A stretch of DNA of 64,000 bases from Thalassococcus sp. S3 (GCF_004216475.1 NZ_CP022303.1:2852001-2916000); one strand, 5' to 3'; counted from the first letter of the stretch, positions 1-9,919 are shown. Notes: generated from the letters alone by a model not told the origin. Numbers and translations are program-made.

Positions 1-329
1 ACCATCCCGCGCAAAACGGCAATCTCTTCGCTGGTGGCGTGCCGGGCGGCCAAGCGCGCCGCCAACCCCTCAAGCTCCCGGCGGACCACGTACAGTTCGG
101 CCATCTGGTTGTGATCCAAGGAGGCGACGATCAGCGACCGACCATCGCGCGCCAGCAGCGACTGGGTCTCAAGACGCTGCAGCGCCTCCCGGATCGGTGT
201 GCGGGACACCCCGAACCGTTCGGCCAAATCACTTTCCACCAAGCGGTCACCAGGCTTGAAAACGCCCACATCAATCGCTTCGAGGATAAGTGTATAGGCG
301 TCCGCCGGAGAACTTTTCGCTTGCGTCAT
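1..329 (-). CDS. GntR-family transcriptional regulator, N-terminal part (cut by window edge)
   Basis: The reading frame opens at ATG 329 (reverse strand) and runs off the left edge, giving about 109 residues. The translation holds a winged-helix GntR DNA-binding domain: PGDRLVESDLAERFGVSRTP followed by IREALQRLE, the classic FadR/VanR-subfamily recognition helix. The segment after it (MAELYVVRRELEGLAARLAA) begins the all-helical FCD ligand-binding domain, so this is an FCD-type repressor. It is divergent from the HAD phosphatase gene starting at 431. The effector cannot be told because the FCD metal and ligand residues lie outside the window. Two GTATAC-containing dyads further along the window are the sort of site this family binds, but the link is inference. 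Confidence 0.88.
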   Translation of the reverse strand, partial: MTQAKSSPADAYTLILEAIDVGVFKPGDRLVESDLAERFGVSRTPIREALQRLETQSLLARDGRSLIVASLDHNQMAELYVVRRELEGLAARLAARHATSEEIAVLRGM

Positions 330-430
330 CGTGATTTACATCCCCCCGTTTCAACACTCATACAGGCCCATCCATGATCCGATCAAGCCTGCCATTGCCA
401 AGGCGCCACCGGCAGTCTAGGTCCCGTGCC

Positions 431-1075
431 ATGGTACGGGATGCATTTTCTCATGTAGAGCAGTGGGTCTTTGACCTCGACAACACCCTCTATCCGCCGC
501 ATATGCGCCTTTTCGATCAGATCGAAGTGCGCATGACGCAATACGTGATGGATGCGCTGCATGTTGATTGGGCCGAAGCAGACCGCCTGCGCAAGCTCTA
601 TTGGCACCAATACGGAACCACCCTGGCAGGCCTTATGCGGGAGCATGATATAGATCCCGGCCCCTACCTGACCGAAGTGCATGAGATCTCGATGGATCAT
701 CTTGAGCCCGACCCGGAGCTTGCCCGCCGGATCAGCGCCCTGCCCGGTCGCCGGATCGTCTATACCAATGGATCGGCCCCTTATGCCGAGCGTGTCTTGG
801 CCGCGCGGGGCCTCAGCGGCCTTTTCGACGCCATCTATGGTGTCGAACATGCGGGTTTTCGTCCCAAACCGGAACGCGCCGCATTCGAAGAGGTCTTTGC
901 GACCGATGGCATCGCACCGGAACGGGCCGCGATGTTCGAGGATGAACCACGCAATCTTGCCGCGCCGTTTGATATGGGGATGCAGACGATCCATGTCGCG
1001 CCCGAGCGGCACGACGCCGACCACATCCATCACCACACGGACGACCTGACAAATTTTCTGCGCCGCATCGGCTGA
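431..1075 (+). CDS. HAD-superfamily hydrolase, pyrimidine 5'-nucleotidase type
   Basis: A 214-residue protein carrying the HAD catalytic motifs in order: DLDNT at residues 15-19 (nucleophile and acid Asp), TNG at about 112-114, a Lys near 146 (RPKP) and the acidic FEDEPRNL motif near 168-175. The YPP just after motif I and the overall length match the SDT1/YjjG-like pyrimidine 5'-nucleotidase group, which dephosphorylates UMP/CMP or related phosphomonoesters. I start at ATG 431, not at the ATG at 374 in the same frame, because the upstream 19 residues are basic and unlike the family. The substrate is not determined by the sequence. A Roseobacter housekeeping role is likely. Confidence 0.85.
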   Translation: MVRDAFSHVEQWVFDLDNTLYPPHMRLFDQIEVRMTQYVMDALHVDWAEADRLRKLYWHQYGTTLAGLMREHDIDPGPYLTEVHEISMDHLEPDPELARRISALPGRRIVYTNGSAPYAERVLAARGLSGLFDAIYGVEHAGFRPKPERAAFEEVFATDGIAPERAAMFEDEPRNLAAPFDMGMQTIHVAPERHDADHIHHHTDDLTNFLRRIG

Positions 1076-1159
1076 TTTCGCACCTGCGGCAAAAAGAGTC
1101 ATGTTCGCTGCCCCAAGACCACTTATCTGGGCGTCAGGGAAGATATTACGGAGTTCCAG

Positions 1160-1408
1160 ATGGCCCTTGCCGACACACCGCATCGCCGTCCTTTGACGCA
1201 CCGCCTTTTCTTCGCAATCCCGGTGATCGGCTGGATGGCGCGGGACCTGATATACGGTGACAAGGATAACATCTGGTATGCCCTGGTTGCGTTTATCAGC
1301 CTGTGGGCCAGTTCCGCGCTCGTCTTTGGGCTGCCCGGCCTCTACATCCCGGCCGTGATGCTGGTTCCCGTGATCTGGGTGGTGCTTTTGCTGATTACCC
1401 GGGGGTAA
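1160..1408 (+). CDS. Small conserved membrane protein, 82 residues
   Basis: The start ATG at 1160 follows a GGAG ribosome-binding site. The protein has a short basic N-terminus (HRRPLTHRLF) and three hydrophobic stretches at about residues 15-25, 38-57 and 61-79, so it is probably an inner-membrane protein with two or three spans. It ends one base before the start of the UbiH-like gene at 1410 and the two are surely cotranscribed. No family could be named from the sequence. The coupling suggests a role linked to the membrane-bound ubiquinone pathway or simply operon packing. Confidence 0.75.
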   Translation: MALADTPHRRPLTHRLFFAIPVIGWMARDLIYGDKDNIWYALVAFISLWASSALVFGLPGLYIPAVMLVPVIWVVLLLITRG

Positions 1409-1409
1409 C

Positions 1410-2606
1410 ATGGCGGAAGACTGCGATATCCTGATCTCAGGCGGGGGCGTTGCGGGCCTCACTGCCGCTGCCGTTCTCGGCCATGCGGGTCTATCCGTTA
1501 TCTGCGTCGATCCCTTCGCGCCCGTGACGGAGCGGGATGCCGATGGGTCCGATCTGCGCACAACGGCCATTCTGCAGTCAGCCCAGGCCCTGATGGAGAC
1601 GGCTGGCATCTGGGACCATCTCGCAGCCCACGCCATGCCCTTGCAGGTTATGCGCATCGTCGATGCCGGTGGGGAGCAGGCAGAGCCGCGTGTGACCCAC
1701 GACTTCAACGCCTCCGACATCTCGGAACGTCCGTTTGGATGGAACCTGCCGAACTGGCTCTTGCGGCGCGAATTGGTGGCGCGGCTGAAAGAGCTGACGA
1801 ATGTTGATTTTCGCCCCGGCGTGGGCACCACGCGGCTTTTCAGCCGCACGACCGAGGCCCGTGTCAGCCTGACCGAAGGTGGCCCCGTGCGGTGCCGACT
1901 GGTCCTGGCCGCCGACGGACGGCAGTCCCCCATGCGTGAGGCGGCGGGCATTGGCGTTCAGACCCGACGTTATGGCCAAAAGGCGTTGGCTTTTGCGGTG
2001 ACTCACCCGATCCCGCACCAAAACGTGTCGACCGAAATACACCGGACCGGCGGTCCCTTCACGCTTGTCCCGCTGCCGGATCACGACGGTGCACCCTCCT
2101 CCGCCGTGGTCTGGATGGAGGATGGTCCGACGGCGCAATCCCTCTATCACATGGATGTGGCCGCGTTTGAGAAGGCCATGTCCGAGCGTTCCTGCTATCT
2201 GATGGGCCCACTCGAACTGGCGTCCCGCAGAACGATCTGGCCCATCATCAGCCAAACGGCGGATCGCCTTGTTGGCGAGCGCGTGGTGCTGATGGCAGAA
2301 GCGGCGCATGTCGTGCCCCCGATCGGTGCGCAGGGCCTGAACATGTCCCTGGCCGATCTGCGGTGTCTGCTGGATTTGATCACCAACCGTCCCGATGAAC
2401 TGGGCAATGTCGAGATGTTGCGCAGCTATGAGCGGCAAAGGATGCCGGACATGCGCCTTCGTGTGCAAGGCATTGATCTGCTGAACCGCGCCTCGCAGGT
2501 TCACGCGCGGCCTTTGCGTGACCTGCGCGCGATGGGGCTCGACGCGATCTACAGCGCGGCGCCTGTCAGGCGCACGCTGATGCAGATGGGCCTTGGGGTG
2601 CGATAG
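1410..2606 (+). CDS. UbiH/UbiF-family FAD-dependent hydroxylase
   Basis: A 398-residue flavoprotein monooxygenase of the ubiquinone-biosynthesis hydroxylase family. The N-terminus has the Rossmann FAD signature ISGGGVAGLTAAAVLGHAGL (about residues 9-28) and a downstream acidic ribose-binding Asp. The second FAD motif is present as AEAAHVVPPIGAQGLNMS near residue 300, where the usual GDAAH reads AEAAH. Known family members hydroxylate the benzoquinone ring of polyprenylated ubiquinone precursors in an O2- and NADPH-dependent reaction. Which ring position is modified cannot be told here; UbiH, UbiF and UbiL are alternatives. Translation starts 1 nt after the stop of the small membrane protein, with a GGGGG ribosome-binding site. 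Confidence 0.85.
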   Translation: MAEDCDILISGGGVAGLTAAAVLGHAGLSVICVDPFAPVTERDADGSDLRTTAILQSAQALMETAGIWDHLAAHAMPLQVMRIVDAGGEQAEPRVTHDFNASDISERPFGWNLPNWLLRRELVARLKELTNVDFRPGVGTTRLFSRTTEARVSLTEGGPVRCRLVLAADGRQSPMREAAGIGVQTRRYGQKALAFAVTHPIPHQNVSTEIHRTGGPFTLVPLPDHDGAPSSAVVWMEDGPTAQSLYHMDVAAFEKAMSERSCYLMGPLELASRRTIWPIISQTADRLVGERVVLMAEAAHVVPPIGAQGLNMSLADLRCLLDLITNRPDELGNVEMLRSYERQRMPDMRLRVQGIDLLNRASQVHARPLRDLRAMGLDAIYSAAPVRRTLMQMGLGVR

Positions 2607-2609
2607 GGT

Positions 2610-3737
2610 TCACAGCACCTGATCAACCACCCGCCGGAGCCGAGACAGGGTCCCGTCGACGTCATAAAGTTTGTCGAGGCCGAATAGACCGATCCGAAAT
2701 GTTCGAAAATCCGCCGGCTCATCGCACTGGAGCGGCACGCCGGCTGCGATTTGCATGCCCTGGGCGGCGAATGACTTTCCGGTCTGAATGTCGGGATCTG
2801 CGGTATAGCTGACAACGACGCCTGGCGCGCCGAACCCTTCCGCTGCGACAGACACGACGCCTTTGTCGGCCAGCATCGCGCGCACCGCGTGACCAAGGGC
2901 CCATTGTGCCTCTGCCAGCTTGTCAAAGCCGAAATTCCGCGTCTCGATCATCGTATCCCGGAACGCGCGCAGCGCATCGGTGGGCATGGTGGCATGATAG
3001 GCATGCCCGCCGCTCTCATAGGTCTTCATGATGTCGCGCCATTTCCTGAGGTCGATGGCGAAGCTGTCAGATTGCGTTGCCTCCAGACGCGCCTCTGCCC
3101 GATCGGACATCATCACGAGGCCCGCGCACGGCTGCGCGCTCCAGCCTTTCTGCGGCGCGCTGATCAGCACATCCACACCGGTGGCCTTCATATCCACCCA
3201 AGCGCAGCCCGAGGCGATACAATCCAGCACCATCAGACCGCCGACCTCATGTGCCGCCTCCGACAGCGCCCGCAGGTAGTCGTCCGGCAGGATCACCCCG
3301 GCGCTGGTTTCCACATGCGGGGCAAAGACGATGTCCGGTTTCTGGTCGCGGATCTGCGCGACCACCTCGTCAATCGGGGCGGGCCGAAACGGCGACGGCG
3401 CCGTGTTGCCGGTCTGGCGCGCCTTCATCACCGTCGTCTGCGCGGTGAGCGCACCGGTCTCGAAAATCTGGCTCCATCGGTAGGAAAACCAGCCATTGCG
3501 CACGACCAGAACGCTCGCATCGCGCGCAAACTGGCGGGCAACGGCCTCCATGCCAAATGTGCCGCCCCCCGGGATCACCGCGACCGCATCGGCGTTGTAG
3601 ACCTCTTTCAACAGCGTCGAGATGTCCGTCATCACGGCCTGAAACGCCTGAGACATATGATTGAGGGATCTATCAGTGAACACGACCGAGAACTCTTCGA
3701 GGCCTTCGGGATCCACAGTCTTTAACAACGCGGGCAT
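2610..3737 (-). CDS. Class V aminotransferase (alanine-glyoxylate/serine-pyruvate type)
   Basis: A 375-residue PLP enzyme. The Schiff-base lysine is K197 in the motif SAPQKGWSAQP, preceded by the PLP-binding Asp at residue 172 (LDCIASGC) and the glycine-rich PGGGTFGMEA segment at residues 56-65. Family members transfer amino groups from alanine, serine or related donors to glyoxylate or pyruvate. The branch with these motifs also contains alanine-glyoxylate and 2-aminoethylphosphonate-type enzymes, so the substrate remains open. It is convergent with the UbiH-like gene, with 3 nt between stop codons. Upstream lies a long non-coding stretch with a GntR-like dyad at 3794-3809. Confidence 0.88.
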   Translation of the reverse strand: MPALLKTVDPEGLEEFSVVFTDRSLNHMSQAFQAVMTDISTLLKEVYNADAVAVIPGGGTFGMEAVARQFARDASVLVVRNGWFSYRWSQIFETGALTAQTTVMKARQTGNTAPSPFRPAPIDEVVAQIRDQKPDIVFAPHVETSAGVILPDDYLRALSEAAHEVGGLMVLDCIASGCAWVDMKATGVDVLISAPQKGWSAQPCAGLVMMSDRAEARLEATQSDSFAIDLRKWRDIMKTYESGGHAYHATMPTDALRAFRDTMIETRNFGFDKLAEAQWALGHAVRAMLADKGVVSVAAEGFGAPGVVVSYTADPDIQTGKSFAAQGMQIAAGVPLQCDEPADFRTFRIGLFGLDKLYDVDGTLSRLRRVVDQVL

Positions 3738-4209
3738 GGTCTTCTCCTCTTTACGTCTCAGACGTCATAGGGTGACGGACCCGGCGAGGCAAAGTCTACT
3801 TCTGTATACCGGAGCCCCTCGCGCGCCGGATGCGCCGCCGATCCGAACCCTTTGTCGCCGATGGACTGCAAGCGGGAAGATGCACCTGCATCACGTGCCG
3901 CACGGCATGTTTCCGCCCAGACGCGAAAGACCGCCGATGCAAACGATGCTCGGTTGTATCGCTCGCTTGTCTCACTCGCGAAAAGCGAACATGGTCCAAC
4001 CGAAATTAGATCTGCAGATTTGCATCGAGACCATTCTTCCGGAGCGGACGACCACATGCTGCGTCAGCAATTCCAGCCTTTATTTCCGGCCTGCTCTGAT
4101 GGTCAGAAGCTCTTGATCCCGAGAGCCGAGCACATGCCGAAACGCCGCGCGACCGTCATCCTAATGTCCCAATGTTTCTTAATGTTTCAGTCCTGGAGGA
4201 GACCCAGAC
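3738..4209. other. Divergent non-coding region between aminotransferase and orphan gene
   Basis: This 472-base gap separates two divergently transcribed genes. Open frames in it lack ribosome-binding sites and recognisable composition, so I treat it as non-coding. It holds the dyad at 3794-3809 on the aminotransferase side. On the right it ends in a strong CTGGAGGAG ribosome-binding site for the gene at 4210. The right half is visibly less GC-rich than its surroundings, like the gene it precedes. Confidence 0.6.
3794..3809. promoter_or_regulatory. Candidate GntR-type operator upstream of the aminotransferase
   Basis: GTCTAC-TTCT-GTATAC forms an imperfect dyad about 60-70 nt upstream of the aminotransferase start. 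The right half plus spacer, TTCTGTATAC, recurs exactly at 18866-18875 upstream of dctP. FCD-type GntR proteins commonly bind GTATAC-like palindromes, so a shared regulator is plausible. There is no direct proof in the sequence. Confidence 0.35.
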
Positions 4210-5232
4210 ATGCCCTTGCATAACCAGAGCGATATCACAGCATTGAAAGCCTATGGCAGCTCGCTCGTTCAACATCTCAAAGGCGACTACGAGGATAAGA
4301 TCAAGGACTGGAAAAGCGCCTTGAGAAATCTTGGAAGCGCTTATGCGACGGCGTGCAAAAACCACGAAGCGGCCCTGACCGAGGCCGAGAAGCAACGCGC
4401 CAGCAGGCACGACCTCTATATGTCTGCGCTGTCGCTTGCCTGCGGTATGCAAGTGCGTTGGTTGGGGATCGCGTTGAAGAACACCAAGACGATCGGAGGC
4501 ATGACAGAGGCCAGCAGGGACTATCTGGTTGGCGGGATCGAAGATGGAACCAAGTATCTCGCGGACCTCGGGATCAAGGGGATCAAGTCATCGCTCGACA
4601 AAAAGATGGAGCCGTTCAACAAACATCCACAGGTGTTTCAGAACGACTTGATCAACAACATTGAAATCGTTGCCAAGCAAATCCGGGAAAAGCTGCAGGC
4701 TGTGGATGAAGAAATGCTGCGCACCAGCGCCTGGGCCGAAACGGTGCTGCGCCGCACGAACGGAAACATGGCCGCGGCCGAGCGGGCCACACAGCAAATC
4801 GTGGACGAGTTGGAATGTCGCTGGCTTGAGAAAGCACATTATTACAACCACCCGCCTCGGGGCTTTGAGAACGTGATCGACATGAGCCGCAAGATCGAAC
4901 GACAGATCTGGGCTCAGTGGGTGGCGAAGAACATGCACGCGGTTGAGCGTAAGGAATGGGGTGGCAATGTCGAAAAGACGGTTCAGGATTACGACAATCC
5001 GGAAGAGGCCGTTCTAGACCGTCTCGAACAGCTCCGTGTGATCAAACCGGCCTCTCAAAAAGAGCGCGATGCCATCAAGAAAATGGTGATAGAAAAAGGC
5101 GGCACATGGGATCCCAACCGCGTCGCTCCGGTCGATAATTTCGGATGGTTCGACAGCTTCGACGATGTCAAAGGATTGATTGGCTGGGCCCATGGATACA
5201 AAGCGGAGCAGGTTGGCGGCCCCATTCTCTAA
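4210..5232 (+). CDS. Hypothetical protein, 340 residues, soluble and helix-rich
   Basis: I do not recognise this protein. The ATG at 4210 is preceded by an excellent GGAGGAG site. The product is hydrophilic and mostly predicted helical, with many Lys/Glu/Asn/Gln residues, several Trp residues and no signal peptide or transmembrane stretch. There is a potential coiled-coil at residues 30-65 (AATCKNHEAALTEAEKQRAS region). Codon use and base composition look more AT-rich than the neighbours, with AAG, AAC and AAA prominent, consistent with recent acquisition. It stands alone between a long upstream gap and a convergent Lrp gene (stop to stop 22 nt). A toxin or effector-like accessory protein is possible, but nothing in the sequence establishes it. 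Confidence 0.75.
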   Translation: MPLHNQSDITALKAYGSSLVQHLKGDYEDKIKDWKSALRNLGSAYATACKNHEAALTEAEKQRASRHDLYMSALSLACGMQVRWLGIALKNTKTIGGMTEASRDYLVGGIEDGTKYLADLGIKGIKSSLDKKMEPFNKHPQVFQNDLINNIEIVAKQIREKLQAVDEEMLRTSAWAETVLRRTNGNMAAAERATQQIVDELECRWLEKAHYYNHPPRGFENVIDMSRKIERQIWAQWVAKNMHAVERKEWGGNVEKTVQDYDNPEEAVLDRLEQLRVIKPASQKERDAIKKMVIEKGGTWDPNRVAPVDNFGWFDSFDDVKGLIGWAHGYKAEQVGGPIL

Positions 5233-5254
5233 GACTGATATCTCTGCCGGGGCG

Positions 5255-5713
5255 CTATCCCAGCGGTCCCGGCCGTCGCTCCTCGCTGAGCAGTACGTTC
5301 GCTTCCACCTCCCCTGCGCCGGGCAGCGTCATGATGCGCCGGCGCAGAACGCGTTCGAAGTCGGGCAGATCGCGCGCCACGATCCGCAGGCGATAATCGT
5401 AGAGCCCCAGAACATGCTCGACCGTTTGAACCTCGGGGATTGCGCTGACCGCGCGTTCGAAATCCTCCAGTGAGACACGACCCTTTCGTGCCAGTTTCAC
5501 CCCTAAAAACACTGTAACTCCGAACCCCAAAGCCTCGGCATTCAGACGCAGGCGGCGGCCTTGCAAAACGCCCTCTTCCTGCAGGCGGCGGATGCGCCGC
5601 CAAGTGGCGGGCTGCGACAGGCCAAGCGCCTTGGCCAGCGCGGATGTGCTGCGCCCGGCATCCGTGGTCAATTCCCGCAACAAGGCGCGATCCATGTCAT
5701 CGAGCGCGGTCAT
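5255..5713 (-). CDS. Lrp/AsnC-family transcriptional regulator (second of pair)
   Basis: A 152-residue feast/famine regulator. The N-terminal HTH (MDRALLRELTTDAGRSTSAL, then GLSQPATWRRIRRLQEEGVL) is followed by the RAM/AsnC ligand-binding domain with VETVEHVLGLYDYRL-like core strands at residues 95-115. It overlaps the upstream Lrp gene by 4 nt (ATGA), so the two are translationally coupled and may form a heteromeric regulator. The divergent ilvC gene nearby suggests amino-acid control, most simply branched-chain amino-acid or another biosynthetic response. The effector is unknown. Confidence 0.9.
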   Translation of the reverse strand: MTALDDMDRALLRELTTDAGRSTSALAKALGLSQPATWRRIRRLQEEGVLQGRRLRLNAEALGFGVTVFLGVKLARKGRVSLEDFERAVSAIPEVQTVEHVLGLYDYRLRIVARDLPDFERVLRRRIMTLPGAGEVEANVLLSEERRPGPLG

Positions 5714-6165
5714 AGCGGCAGCCGCTCCTCTGACTTGATCCGCGCCACATGCATCAGCGCCTCGATATCTGCGATGTGGGGCAGTGTCAGAATGCGGGTG
5801 CGGTAAAGCTGCTGGTAATGCGCCATATCGCGCGCGATGACCGACAAGCGGACATCGACACGGCCCAGAAAGGTCTGGATCTCCAGCACTTCGGGCACCA
5901 TGCGGGCCGCTTCCAGAAAGTCATCGAAGGCGCGGGGCTGCGTCTTGTCCAATGTGAACCGCAAACTGACCTCGACGGTAAAGCCAAGGGCCGCCCAGTT
6001 GATCCGCGCCTCGGCCCCCTGCAGGATATCCCGATCTTCCAGACGTTTGCGCCGCCGCGCGACCGCCGCAGCGGTCATCCCGGCCCGCTCGGCCAGTTCG
6101 GTATTGCCCAGGCTGGGATCGTCCTGAAGGTAACGCAGCAAACGGCGATCGGCATCGTCGAGCAT
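5710..6165 (-). CDS. Lrp/AsnC-family transcriptional regulator (first of pair)
   Basis: A 151-residue paralogue of the next gene. HTH residues are LDDADRRLLRYLQDDPSLGN and AGMTAAAVARRRKRLEDRDI; the AsnC/RAM domain follows (VPEVLEIQTFLGRVDVRLSV). It starts 140 nt from the ilvC start on the opposite strand, so the intergenic segment probably holds control sites for both units. The two proteins share the same architecture but differ strongly in the recognition helix, so they probably read different DNA half-sites. I infer a coupled pair; its metabolite is not visible in the sequence. Confidence 0.9.
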   Translation of the reverse strand: MLDDADRRLLRYLQDDPSLGNTELAERAGMTAAAVARRRKRLEDRDILQGAEARINWAALGFTVEVSLRFTLDKTQPRAFDDFLEAARMVPEVLEIQTFLGRVDVRLSVIARDMAHYQQLYRTRILTLPHIADIEALMHVARIKSEERLPL

Positions 6166-6205
6166 AGAAGTTTCACGGATTGACAGTTTTGACGAATTGA
6201 AATGA

Positions 6206-7327
<1,122 letters not shown>

Positions 7328-7384
7328 TCTCCACAATAGATTATCGCGAATATCTCATTTCGATTGAGATCGTAGCGATCTATG

Positions 7385-7418
7385 TTGACCCCGGCGCAGG
7401 CTGGGGTCAATTTGTCTT
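7385..7418 (+). terminator. Rho-independent terminator after ilvC
   Basis: A perfect 8-bp inverted repeat TTGACCCC / GGGGTCAA encloses a 10-nt loop and is followed by TTTGTCTT. It sits 58 nt after the ilvC stop codon. Confidence 0.8.
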
Positions 7419-7430
7419 AAGATCCTGCGC

Positions 7431-7517
7431 CTATTCAGACTGCATCAGAGTGTAGACGCAAAAGCCCAGCAACGCGAGCAGTATGAAAATCGGCAAAACG
7501 AAAAATGCATCCATCAT
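7431..7517 (-). CDS. Putative single-span membrane peptide, 28 residues
   Basis: A 29-codon frame begins with ATGATG at 7517 on the minus strand, 4-5 nt after a strong AGGAG ribosome-binding site. The peptide starts MMDAFFVLPIFILLALLGFC and ends YTLMQSE, so residues 4-24 form one uninterrupted hydrophobic helix with a charged tail. It is much shorter than gene callers report. It lies between ilvC and the EamA gene and faces away from both coding regions, with its 3' end toward the ilvC terminator. The good ribosome-binding site, amphipathic layout and position make it a credible small protein, but no homologue could be checked here. Confidence 0.55.
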   Translation of the reverse strand: MMDAFFVLPIFILLALLGFCVYTLMQSE

Positions 7518-7615
7518 GTTCTCCTGTTCTATGGCGCGACTGTACCCGGCCTGCACGACAGCGCAATTGTGCGCCTGCCTGCCAGTCGTCAGAACGCAGA
7601 CGATGCTGAATTTCA

Positions 7616-8545
7616 GTGCAAACCGTGCCTGACATCACGCCGCGAAGCTGGCTGATGGTTGCCACCCTCGCTTTTGTCTGGGGCGGGACGTTCCTGGTGA
7701 CCGAACTGGCGCTTGAAGGGATCACACCGTTTTGGCTGGCGGCAAGTCGCATCGGCTTTGGCGCGGTGGTCACCTGGCTGATCTGGCAGCGCCTTGGCGG
7801 ACGGCTGTTCGATGCGCCGCTGACATTTGCGCAAGGCATCGCCCTTCTGGCCGTCGGAGCGCTGAGCTCTGCCGTTCCGTTCATGCTTTTGGCGTGGGGC
7901 CAACAATATGTGACCGCGGGGTTCGCGGGCGTTTCGATGGCCTCGGCCACCCTGATCGTGCTGCCCTTGGCCCACTTCTTCGTGCCGGGAGAGCGGATGA
8001 CCACGCGCCGCAGCCTTGGCTTTGTGATCGGTTTCGTGGGTGTCGTTGTCCTGATCGGCGCGCAGGCTTTCGAAAGCAGCGGCGCGGCGCTCGAACTGCC
8101 TGGGCGCTTTGCCTGCATCGGCGCGGCCTGTTGCTATGCGACCAGTTCCATCCTGATGCGGCGGCTTCCCTCGGTCGATCCGATCGGTCTGTCCTGCGTG
8201 CTGTTGGCGATCGGTGCAACCGTCGTCATCCCCGCCGCGCTGATTGTCGAAGGGCCGCCGCCCTCTATCGATATGCGCACGCTCGCGATATTGGCTTTTC
8301 TTGGGCTGATCCCGACCGCTGCCGCGAATGTCTTGCGGGTCATGGTCGTGCGAAGCGCCGGACCGGTTTTCATGAGCCTTGTGAATTACCAGGTGCCGGT
8401 CTGGTCGGTCTTGCTGGGCGTACTGATTTTGAGCGAACCCCTGCCGCCCTCGCTTCTTTGGGCGATGCTGCTTATTCTGGCCGGTGTCGGCCTCAGTCAA
8501 TACGGCGCGCTTAAGCGCCTTTTCCGGGGTTCAGACCCGTCCTGA
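7616..8545 (+). CDS. EamA/DMT-family transporter (RhaT/YdcZ-like exporter)
   Basis: A 309-residue integral membrane protein with ten predicted helices in two five-helix EamA repeats, typical of drug/metabolite exporters. Conserved landmarks are FVWGGTFLVTELAL in helix 1, the RIGFGA loop, and LVNYQVPVWSVLLGV plus LSEPLPPS near residues 255-283 in the second repeat. Members export amino acids, metabolites or toxic analogues; the substrate is unknown. The start codon is GTG at 7616, with another GTG at 7625 possible. It is convergent with glmM, 2 nt between stops. Confidence 0.87.
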   Translation: MQTVPDITPRSWLMVATLAFVWGGTFLVTELALEGITPFWLAASRIGFGAVVTWLIWQRLGGRLFDAPLTFAQGIALLAVGALSSAVPFMLLAWGQQYVTAGFAGVSMASATLIVLPLAHFFVPGERMTTRRSLGFVIGFVGVVVLIGAQAFESSGAALELPGRFACIGAACCYATSSILMRRLPSVDPIGLSCVLLAIGATVVIPAALIVEGPPPSIDMRTLAILAFLGLIPTAAANVLRVMVVRSAGPVFMSLVNYQVPVWSVLLGVLILSEPLPPSLLWAMLLILAGVGLSQYGALKRLFRGSDPS

Positions 8546-8547
8546 GA

Positions 8548-9903
8548 TCAGCTCGCCGGCGACGACACTGCGTCTGCCACCGCCTCGACCACCTGGTTGA
8601 CCGCCTGATCCAGCAGGGCTGCGTCCTCGCATTCGGCCATCACGCGGATCAGCGGTTCGGTTCCCGATTTCCGGATCAGCAACCGCCCCGTCCCGGTCAA
8701 CGCGGCCTCCGCTTCCGCAATCGCGGCTGTCACGGCAGGTGCATCCAGCGGGCGCTGACCTTCGGCAAAGCGGACATTCTGCAGTTTCTGCGGCACCGGT
8801 ACGAATTGCTGCGCCAGAACGCTGGCGGGCTGCTCTGCCCGGATCATCTCGGCCAGAAAGTGCAAGCCTGCCATCAGCCCGTCACCGGTGGTGGCGTAAT
8901 CTGTCATGACGATATGCCCGGATTGCTCTCCCCCCAGGTTAAAGCCACCCTTACGCATGCGTTCGACAACGTAGCGATCGCCGACACCCGTCCGTTCAAG
9001 ACGCAAGCCCTGCCCGCTGAGATGGCGTTCCAAACCGAGGTTTGACATCACCGTCGCGACCAGCGCGCCGCCTCTCAGCCGGTCGTCCGCAGCCCATCTG
9101 GTGGCAAGAAGCGCCATCAGCTGATCCCCGTCGGCCACCCTGCCGGTTTCGTCGATGAGGATGACACGATCCGCATCTCCATCCAGACAGATGCCCACAT
9201 GCGCGCCATGTGCCACCACCGTCTCGGCCGCGATTTCGGGATGGGTCGATCCGCACCCTTCGTTGATGTTGGTCCCGTTCGGGGCAGTTCCGACCGGAAT
9301 GACCTCGGCCCCCAATTCCCACAATATGTCCGGCGCCGCCCGATGCGCGGCGCCATTGGCACAATCCACAACGACCTTAAGACCGTCGAGCCGCAAATGT
9401 CGCGGGAGCGAGGATTTCACCCGCTCGCCATAGCGGAAGCGTGCATCGTCGATGCGCTTGGCCCTGCCGATATTGGCCGCCTGTGCAGGCTCAACACCCG
9501 CTTCGATCAACGCTTCGATCTCTGTCTCGGCCTGATCGGACAGTTTGAAGCCGTCCGGCCCGAAGAACTTGATCCCATTGTCCTGCGCAGGGTTGTGACT
9601 GGCCGAGATCATGATCCCCAGATCGGCCCGCATCGAGCGTGTCAAAAGCCCGACAGCTGGCGTCGGCACGGGCCCCATCAGCAAGACGTTCATCCCAGTC
9701 GAGGTCAGACCAGCCGTTAATGCGCTCTCGAACATGTAGCCTGAAAGCCGCGTGTCTTTGCCGATGACAACGCGATGCGCGCCGCTTGCCTCGCGACGAA
9801 AATAGCGCCCAACCGCCGCGCCCATGCGCAAGGCCATCTCTGCGGTCATAGGATGCGTGTTGGCCGTGCCGCGCACCCCGTCGGTCCCAAAAAGCGTGCG
9901 CAT
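8548..9903 (-). CDS. glmM: Phosphoglucosamine mutase
   Basis: A 451-residue alpha-D-phosphohexomutase that turns glucosamine-6-phosphate into glucosamine-1-phosphate for peptidoglycan and LPS precursors. It begins with the hallmark [12 protein letters not shown]. The phosphorylated catalytic Ser is S102 in [12 protein letters not shown], the Mg2+-binding loop is DGDADR, the sugar loop is GGEQSGH and the phosphate loop is [13 protein letters not shown] start at ATG 9903 after GGGAGGAGC; an in-frame upstream extension would add 26 atypical residues. It follows folP on the same strand with a 16-nt gap, giving the common folP-glmM arrangement. Confidence 0.96.
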   Translation of the reverse strand: MRTLFGTDGVRGTANTHPMTAEMALRMGAAVGRYFRREASGAHRVVIGKDTRLSGYMFESALTAGLTSTGMNVLLMGPVPTPAVGLLTRSMRADLGIMISASHNPAQDNGIKFFGPDGFKLSDQAETEIEALIEAGVEPAQAANIGRAKRIDDARFRYGERVKSSLPRHLRLDGLKVVVDCANGAAHRAAPDILWELGAEVIPVGTAPNGTNINEGCGSTHPEIAAETVVAHGAHVGICLDGDADRVILIDETGRVADGDQLMALLATRWAADDRLRGGALVATVMSNLGLERHLSGQGLRLERTGVGDRYVVERMRKGGFNLGGEQSGHIVMTDYATTGDGLMAGLHFLAEMIRAEQPASVLAQQFVPVPQKLQNVRFAEGQRPLDAPAVTAAIAEAEAALTGTGRLLIRKSGTEPLIRVMAECEDAALLDQAVNQVVEAVADAVSSPAS

Positions 9904-9919
9904 GTTCTGCTCCTCCCGT

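Noticed and set aside
383..1951. A 522-codon minus-strand frame over the HAD and UbiH-like genes
   Set aside because: It runs through three plus-strand genes with clear motifs and itself shows none.
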